This document shows positions 57,726 through 64,000 of a stretch of 64,000 nt of DNA, piece after piece (position 1 is the first letter of the stretch; each line of letters opens with the position of its first letter). The notes under the pieces are model-generated. The model had not been told where the DNA came from and searched no databases. It was given only the letters and a program-made list of their open reading frames with translations. The DNA comes from Oscheius tipulae (lineage: Eukaryota > Nematoda > Chromadorea > Rhabditida > Rhabditidae). The stretch is taken from positions 3,038,001 through 3,102,000 of the forward strand of contig JASJZH010000005.1 in NCBI GenBank assembly GCA_037178975.1, read 5' to 3'. A program made the translations under genes and the position numbers.

Positions 57726-57866
57726 CGAGGAGGGGGTACGAAGTTAGAAGGGTCAGAGGACTATCAAAAGATTACTACAATTACAAAAGTCTCTGAAAGT
57801 CTGATCTCTGGAGCACCTGTTTGGAACGTCAGGGAGAACAGTGAAGAGACAAGAGCAGCGTTCTAG

Positions 57867-58581
57867 GGACATGCCTTTAGTAACTGGGCGTCGGCGCAAT
57901 CTCAAGGCGAACAGTGTGCTGCTATTCAGGGAGGAACGAATCTATGGAGGAAGGTTGAGAGACTGGGAGACTGTGGCTGGACTACCAAGTTTAGAAATTG
58001 CTCTCTGTTCTATCAAGCTATCGTACATTTGCATGACCGATCCAGTCTCTCAGACTATCCAGCCAACTCCTAGACACGGTTGACTATATTACTGTTGAAG
58101 ATAGTCTTCAGCTCTATGTGAGACTGGCTGGACATACTTCAACAAAACCGATTCATGTTACAGAACTTTCATTGGATCTCGAGCCAATTATGCAGATGAA
58201 GCTGAAGCGACCTGTGTTGAGGGCGCCGGTGGTCATTTGACCTCTATTCACAGCTCTGAAGAGATCTATTTTGTCAGTGAACTGTCGCAAACAGGGATGG
58301 CCCAGGACTGGCCAAAGCAAGTTATTATCGGACATCGTTTTCTGAGTAATGCGTGGTCTTGGACTGATGGGACCCCCTTCGACAACCAGATTTGGGCACC
58401 GGATGCGCCGTGGCCTGAGAAAAACTATGGATATGTAAGTCCGACGAAGTAGTAATAAGTTATAGGATTTTAGCTTTTTGCAGACGAGTATCTTCTCCCA
58501 GGCTACAGGTACAAATTTGACAATACTGATTCGATTGCTACTCTTCGAGCCTTTGTCTGCAAGAAGCCTTCTCTACCCTGA
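57867..58581 (+). CDS. C-type lectin domain protein, probably two domains, 5' part not found
   Basis: Exon 57867 to about 58074 encodes the end of a first CTLD (FSNWASAQSQGEQCAAI, GDCGW, FRNCSLF) and then runs into a stop without a clear donor. Exons 58112-58438 and 58484-58581 encode a second CTLD: C-ETGW-TYF, SCYRTF, GGHLTSIHS, IIGHRF, WSWTDGTPFDNQIWAPDAPWP, then RAFVCKK and TGA. AATAAA is at 58583. CTLDs bind sugars or other ligands, and in nematodes many are secreted and immune-induced. The second domain lacks a clear EPN or QPD sugar motif. Without a first exon the gene may be a remnant. Confidence 0.65.
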
Positions 58582-59244
58582 TAATAAAAGCTTATTTTTT
58601 GTTTTACAGTTTCGTGAAGGGATTCGACTCTCTGTCTGTCTTTCTGCTTTTCTTCGTCATCGCTTCCTCTCTCTGTCTCTGTCGCTAAAAAAACTCACCT
58701 CGCCAAAAAGTTTGTTGTCTCTTGTTTCCGACTTTTCCACAGACGTGCTCAGTCGATTTGGTCCATATCAGATCGACGTTCAGCAGAGCTGCGATGATCA
58801 GAGCGAGCCCGGCAGTAATATGGTGTTCGTCCATCCCCGTTTTCGCACAACTGCCTGTCAACCACAAGAAAAGTGCATTGTTTCATGGTTTGCTTAAGTT
58901 CCAAATAGCACTTCTTTTGCTGAACTTGAGAAGTATAGTAGCGATCCATTTTTAGACGTTTTCATCTTGTTTCGCAACTGAGGTGTTCCCAGCAAAACCC
59001 TGCTCAGTGGTGGTTCTATTGAAAATCTCAAAAGCTTTATTGTTTCAAACATTTTATGAACTGTCGAGACAGTGGAAACAAACATTGGTCCGGCGATTTC
59101 GGTTGATATGTGTACTAAAGTCCCCTTCCCCACTAGTACTTTTTCTGTTTTCTTTTAAGAAAAACATAATTTCCCTCAAACTGGGTTCTGTTGACTTTAC
59201 GTTGAACTGACAAATAAATATGAAAGATAAATGACCATTTTCAG
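58582..59244. other. No gene recognised
   Basis: Non-coding, or undetected 5' exons of gene I. A T/C-rich stretch lies near 58630-58700. Confidence 0.4.
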
Positions 59245-59648
59245 CTCGACGCACCTATCCATCTCTCCGGTCTCGACTTTCTACAAATCTTTCATGCCAA
59301 CACGAAAACAGTCGACATCACCGAGGTTGGAAAACAAAGAAAATGGGCAGTTGGGCGGTCCTTCTTTGCTGAGGTCGATTCCAGTACTTTTAGGTAACTT
59401 CCCTATAGAATTTCGAGTAAAAATTACATTTTTCTGGTCCAAGACATGGTTTCTCGGCCTCGCGATGTCTGGTAAAAGTAACAAAAGTTCTATAACTACC
59501 TCACGTCACCTCGAAAGCCCAAAGTAAATGTCGAAATTGTCCAAAAGGTACACAAAAAAAGTAGCTGGTCTCTTGGAAGAAAATTCTTTAGGTCCTCTCT
59601 ACCCAGGAAATGGACTCAGATCTTTTCGTGCCAGTACCTCTGGCATAG
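59245..59648 (+). CDS. Gene I: 3' part of an unknown protein
   Basis: Four exons join in phase: 59245-59393, 59444-59471, 59518-59547 and 59592-59648 (TAG), 87 codons plus stop. The first reads LDAPIHLSGLDFLQIF and onward, ending SFFAEVDSSTF. The last reads VLSTQEMDSDLFVPVPLA. The protein-like composition and consistent phases support a real gene, but the 5' exons were not found, some acceptors are weak (CCAAG, GAAAG), and I recognise no family. Confidence 0.45.
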
Positions 59649-59829
59649 ACGGGAGCTGTGGCTATTGTCAACCTCGTAGTCAGCTTCTGTACTAGGAGAA
59701 GTTCAATTAAGAACTTGTGTTATTGAAATGTATTGTAGTAAATAAACTTTGTCGAAGTTGTACAGATAGAAAGGAATCGTCTTCAATCCATAGTGAACCT
59801 CGAAATTACAGTCATTTTTATTCTAACTA

Positions 59830-60866
59830 CTAAAGGTTATATTCAATGACGAGGTTCTTCCGGCTGACCAGACCAGCGTCTTGAAACCACTCAGGACTAA
59901 ACTGCTTGTCAACACCATGAGGTATGTCTGTATATTCGATCGACATAAAGTCGCTGGTGATTTCGTCTTGTTTGTAGACGAGGAGGAAAACTTGATGATA
60001 CTATGAAAAATACTGACTTCCACCTATACCTAAAGCATGAAACATTTTTCTCACATCCAAATTTTGTCCTTATCTCACCTTTACACTCTCTCCTCTTACA
60101 GATCCTGATATCTGGACAATTCCTTGGCTCATGTTTCTTCCTAGCCCTTTGCTCTTGCTCACTATTGGCCGAATCCGAAGATTGTGTAGAGCTTGAGGTG
60201 TTCGGAGTCCCCTCACTCTCGTCCTCAGCCGTATCTTCTTCCTCTTTTTCATCGTCATTCCAGTTTTCCGGATTTAAGAGATAATCGTAAGCATGGGTAG
60301 TCAACGATCGACCAATACCGTCTCTCGATATCTGGTTCCAGCGCTCTGGAAATTGGAATTTCGAAAAGAATCGCCTACTGATCAGGTTTTCTTCACTTCA
60401 AAGCTGACGAGTACCTCGTCTGCTAGAAGTTTCATAAACTTCCAGCCTTTCACGCTTCAACAGTCTGTCTTGTTCAAATAACAACAAAATATGGACAACC
60501 TAGGTTGACCGTCTTAGAACAAAAAGTGTCATCTCCTCCCTGACCTTAATCGGGGCATCGAAGAGTACTTTCTTCTCTTCTTCATCAAAGTAGGCAAAGA
60601 TTGGGAAGTAGGCATGACAGAAAATTCTCGACCGTTTCCAATCCATTAGGAAGGCGATGTCCCGGAGACGACGACATATCTGGACGGAGCGGGAGAAGGA
60701 GGCATCGTTGAGCTCGAATGATGATATTTGATTGTGAGACAGGGAGTGAGACAGAGATAGAGAGACGGAGGGGCTGAGAGACAAAGACTTTGGCAAGAAA
60801 ACTAACCTTGGAGAGGATTTGAGTGATGTTTTGCTGAGTGACGTAGGTAAGATCACAGGCTGACAT
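59830..60866 (-). CDS. Gene H: unknown protein with an acidic/Ser-rich region
   Basis: Five exons on the minus strand: 60866-60807, 60712-60510, 60464-60415, 60345-60079 and 59990-59830; 741 nt, 246 residues, with all phases agreeing. It starts MSACDLTYVTQQ, followed by an Arg/Phe-rich part (ICRRLRDIAFLMDWKRS), a basic stretch (RRLLKRERLEVYE) and an acidic Glu/Asp/Ser low-complexity region. A CPDIRICKRREC segment comes next, and the C-terminal part is FLLVYKQDEITSD and onward. I recognise no family. Gene G, 3 kb away, is also Cys-containing and charged, but no clear relationship was seen. Confidence 0.6.
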
Positions 60867-61779
60867 TCTGCTTATCTGAAAAACTCAACAAATCTGAAAG
60901 TTTAGTGGAAGAAAAATGGTAAAAACTACAAAATGCTTAGTTGAAGCATAAATAGAAACCTGTAGACAGCTATAAAAATACAAGCTCAACCGATTTTAGA
61001 CAGCTGAAAGCGATTTACAATAGCCTAAATGAGGTCATGGAGGAAAAAAATTCCAAGTTCCGTGAAAAGAAAGCTATGTTTGAACTAGGGTATAGAGCTT
61101 GGACTGAATCTCGCTGAATACTGCGAAGTCGTCTTTTTTTCCTTGTCGAATGGGGTAAAGTTCAAATACGCAAGGTACAGCTTCGAAATTAGGCTTAACC
61201 GTGAAATCAAAAAGGCAAGACCAAGTTACCGACAAACTTTTGCTATCATCGCGTGTGAGAGCCACTTTTTTGCCCCAAACTATGAACCAAATCTTTTCTA
61301 GTCGCATGCACGGTCCTGAAATGACTGGTTTGCACTTTGCAGAGCATCACCAAGCCCATGTCTCAATGCGTTGGGCCGAAATTTCATGATTCGTCATCTT
61401 CGCAGACTTTATGCATTGTCGCGCCCGAGCGCGCTCTCTGTTCTGTACGCCCCGCCCTAAAAGTCTGTGACCACATTAGAGTTCTCGTGTACAGGAATGG
61501 AGGAAGGTTGGTCTCTGCTACAAAGTCGTTCTTGGAAGAGTGCTAAAGTAGGGCTGCAGACTAGTGTTTGTACTATTGGTAGTGCCATCGTACTAACAAG
61601 GAAAACAAGTTTCTGCGAATACACACACGCTACATACTCAGTCCCTCTTTTTCGCCTAATCTTTAAGACTTGGTCGTAAACAACTTCTGATAAGAGAAGG
61701 TATTGCTCGTTTAGAATTTCCCTCTGTGTTTGGATGCTCTCAGTTTACTTGTTACTAACGTTACTTTCTTTTGTAAAAG
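60867..61779. other. Intergenic, no gene recognised
   Basis: It may contain the missing signal-peptide exon of the lectin gene that follows, but none could be placed. Confidence 0.4.
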
Positions 61780-62576
61780 CAGAGCAGTGTCCATCAGGCT
61801 ATAGTCTTGATCCGTCCGTGTCGAAGTGAGTTCGATTCCATTTGTATAGCTTTTCCAAGGTGCTTCAAAGCTAATAACACTTTTGTTAACTATTTTACTG
61901 CCCAAGTTACTTGTTGCCATGATGGCGGCAACTTGGCTACAGTAATTAATGGATTCGCTAACTCATTTATCGGTGGTCTTATGTCAACTTCGAACTACTA
62001 TTACATCGGACTGAACAAACTCATGGCTCCCGACTGGACCTGGGTGGATGGAACAGGTGCTGGATATACAAACTGGGCACCTGGACAATCTTCTGACAAA
62101 CAATGCGTTGGAACAATGGGAGGAGTTAATACCTGGGGGCGAGAATCATTTCAGTTGTTTTTGAGATTAAAAATACAGAACTCTAGCCTGTGACAGCACT
62201 CATCCGTTCATCTGTATGACCAACCTGGTAACAGATTGTGGATGCCAAGCCTGTCCTAGTCAAAGTCCAGCTACTAGCCCTACTTTATCGACAAAGCCGC
62301 CCTTGATATGCCCACCAATACCTGGTACTTTTCGTATTTTATCCATGTATTATATTAGCTCAATGCCCTGATGGCTGGCTGCGTTTTCCTTCAACAAATT
62401 CTTGTTATCTCGTTGTGAAACGCTCTGTGAACTGGGACGATGCTGCAGATTACTGTCATAATACGAACTCTAATCTGGTTTTCAATTCACAGGCTCTTGA
62501 GCACCAGTATGAATGCGCCAATGCTGATGCAGGTGTAAAAATGCGTGCCTTTGTCTGTAAGATGGTTCTTCATTAA
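61780..62576 (+). CDS. C-type lectin protein with two CTLDs, the second shortened
   Basis: Exon 61780-61825 (CPSGYSLDPS), a 34-nt intron, then an exon from 61860 with CFKANNTFVNYF, CCHDGGNLATVIN, YYYIGLNK, WTWVDGTGAGYTNWAPGQ and CVGTMGG. After an unresolved junction (about 62125-62186) comes CDSTHPFICMTNL, then a Pro/Ser/Thr linker with GCQACPS. After another intron the second CTLD starts at about 62358 (CPDGWLRF, SCYLVV, VNWDDAADYC) and jumps to YECANADAG and RAFVCKM, so its core with the WxG and WND blocks is missing. Ends TAA 62574-62576; poly(A) signal near 62608. Confidence 0.7.
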
Positions 62577-62854
62577 CCGCAAGACTTATCATCCACAATG
62601 TTTATCAATAAAATTTTCTCCGTAGTTTATATTTTGGACTTACGTATTAGATAACTCTTCAAATTCCTAACCGGGCCCAACATTACTTGACTTGCTAGAT
62701 CGGACGAGATGGCGTACTTTCAACATGATGTGGTCGTAAGCGCACCTGGAGACCTCAACGAGAGAGGGAATGAGTACGACCATAAACCAACCATAACAAA
62801 ATCAGCAATAATTTATTCAGTTACCGCCACCAAACACACATTTTTGGTCGTTTT

Positions 62855-63588
62855 TTAGACGGATGTAACAGGTTCGACAGTCAAGTCATTCTGGTTAAAC
62901 TGAACAAATCCGATGCTAGTAAGCTTCTTCTGGAGCTTGTCAGCCAGTGTGTTCCACATGCTCTGGGTACCGCCCTGAAAATCGATTTTGACAGGAAGAC
63001 AGATACCGAACCATAGTGGATCTGAAATCGCCAGTGATGGTGAAGGTTGCAGGATCTTGTGAAGGAGTGCTGCAATCAACAACAGTCCCGTACGCTAAAA
63101 CAGACTTTTCCTAAACAAAAACTTTGAAACTAAAAATCAATTGCGTAGTTCCTTGTCCCTTCGCACTTGCCATCAAAGCTAATTTTGATAAGAGTCTTTT
63201 TTTTTATTTTCATCGCTGCTTGGTCGAAACCATTCCTTGTGGCAAATTGTATTCTTCCAGAATACCGTCTACCTAAAAGTTGCGATGACACTACTGTTTA
63301 AGCCTAGAAACTCACGAATAGGTCAATGTCTTGTCGAATTCGCTCCAAAGGAACAGCAGATTGACCTGCTGTAGATGCCCCTCTATTTCCTGTCCACCGC
63401 GCATCTAGATTAACATCCTTCATCGTGAACTCCATGCTGCTATAGGGAGTTTTGTCACCTAAACCATCTAACATCATTTTGAAAGATATTATCTGACCGC
63501 TGGTAGGATCGTTTGAGGGATTGCATCCCCGACCAAGCAGGAACATTGCTGGGAAAGCTGAAAGTAAGAGGAGTAGAGAAGAAGCCAT
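62855..63588 (-). CDS. Gene J: secreted protein of unknown family
   Basis: Exon 1 (63588-63316) encodes a signal peptide (MASSLLLLLSAFPAMFLLG) and 70 more residues to DIDLF. The last two exons, 63094-63012 and 62974-62855, encode VVDCSTPSQDPATFTITGDF and then TQSMWNTLADKLQKKL, ending EPVTSV. The piece between (about 63275-63130) is protein-like in a frame that begins RRYSGRIQFATRNG and includes FDGKCEGTRNY, but it does not join exon 1 in phase. Either a splice site is misplaced or there is a frameshift. No family recognised. Confidence 0.5.
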
Positions 63589-64000
63589 GAGAGCTGGATG
63601 ACCATCGGAACCAAGTTTGTCGCTTTTAAACCCTTCTGACTGTCAGAAAAGTATTCTAGGCAACTTTTGCGATCGACATGGGTCAACATCATCTATTCAG
63701 CTTGAGCAAAAAAGTAGCGCGCTGTCCATTTTTACGAGCTGGTGACTGTTGCAAAGTTTCTACGAATTCTATGACGCCTAAATTGTATCAAATGCAGAAG
63801 TCAGGAAGCACATACTTGCAAACTTTCGTATAAACGGTTTGTCTCAAATGGTCACACCGAGCTGAGTCTTTTCCTAGAACCATGAGGCTGGAAAATAATG
63901 GATTACAGCAAATAGCTGTTGAATGTTATGCCCACTTCTATTAGTGAGTTCGGTCAAACCAAATATTTTCGTGTTTCAACGATGTCTCATATGCTTCCCA
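63589..64000. other. No gene recognised at the right edge
   Basis: This is sequence upstream of gene J with no supported coding frame. Confidence 0.4.

Noticed and set aside
1-64000. CRISPR arrays, bacterial operons, ribosome-binding sites, riboswitches or rRNA
   Set aside because: No regularly spaced direct repeats, no rRNA-like sequence, and every confident gene has spliceosomal introns; the window is eukaryotic nuclear DNA.

Overview
This window is nuclear DNA from a nematode, probably of the rhabditid/diplogastrid type. The evidence is short phase-consistent introns (many 34-50 nt) with TTTTCAG-like acceptors, 3' splice sites only a few bases before several ATGs with no 5' exon in view (as expected for spliced-leader trans-splicing), and nematode gene families: a peritrophin-domain eggshell-type chitin-binding protein, a serpentine chemoreceptor, a DUF273 protein, an OAC/NRF-6-type acyltransferase and C-type lectins. 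Splice models were built by hand; for most genes the exon lengths sum to an exact multiple of three, which is the main internal check.

Layout. 1-4 kb: 3' part of a chitin-binding protein with ten peritrophin-A domains. 4-30 kb: a repeat-rich accessory region with a LINE fragment, three composite SINE-like repeats with tRNA-type A and B boxes, four mariner copies, a Tc3-like element, a 429-bp MITE, an intact-looking chemoreceptor, a DUF273 pseudogene whose fourth exon has been copied twice (once into a ruined acyltransferase gene), a small secreted ORF, and a guanylate-binding-protein-like GTPase with a Tc3-like element in its last intron plus a frameshift and a damaged splice donor. 30-56 kb: the core of the window, six paralogous genes on both strands (A to F) for an apparently undescribed family of proteins with seven hydrophobic segments and long Pro/Gln-rich tails. 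Between them lie a tetraspanin and a prominin-like pentaspan gene in tandem, a 4-coumarate-CoA-ligase-like acyl-CoA synthetase and two tRNA-Thr genes. 56-64 kb: two C-type lectin genes and four small genes of unknown function.

How the parts may work together. The 30-56 kb block is almost entirely membrane proteins. The six-gene family shares intron phases, Cys cluster, a basic ARSR motif and a LPxYRS motif, so it arose by tandem and inverted duplication. Two inverted members (C and D) share an apparently identical 785-bp tail, introns included, which indicates recent gene conversion (or an assembly artefact). The prominin-like and tetraspanin genes are co-directional with a 340-bp gap and may be an operon. 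Functions for the six-gene family and for genes G, H, I and J are not known to me and are left unnamed.
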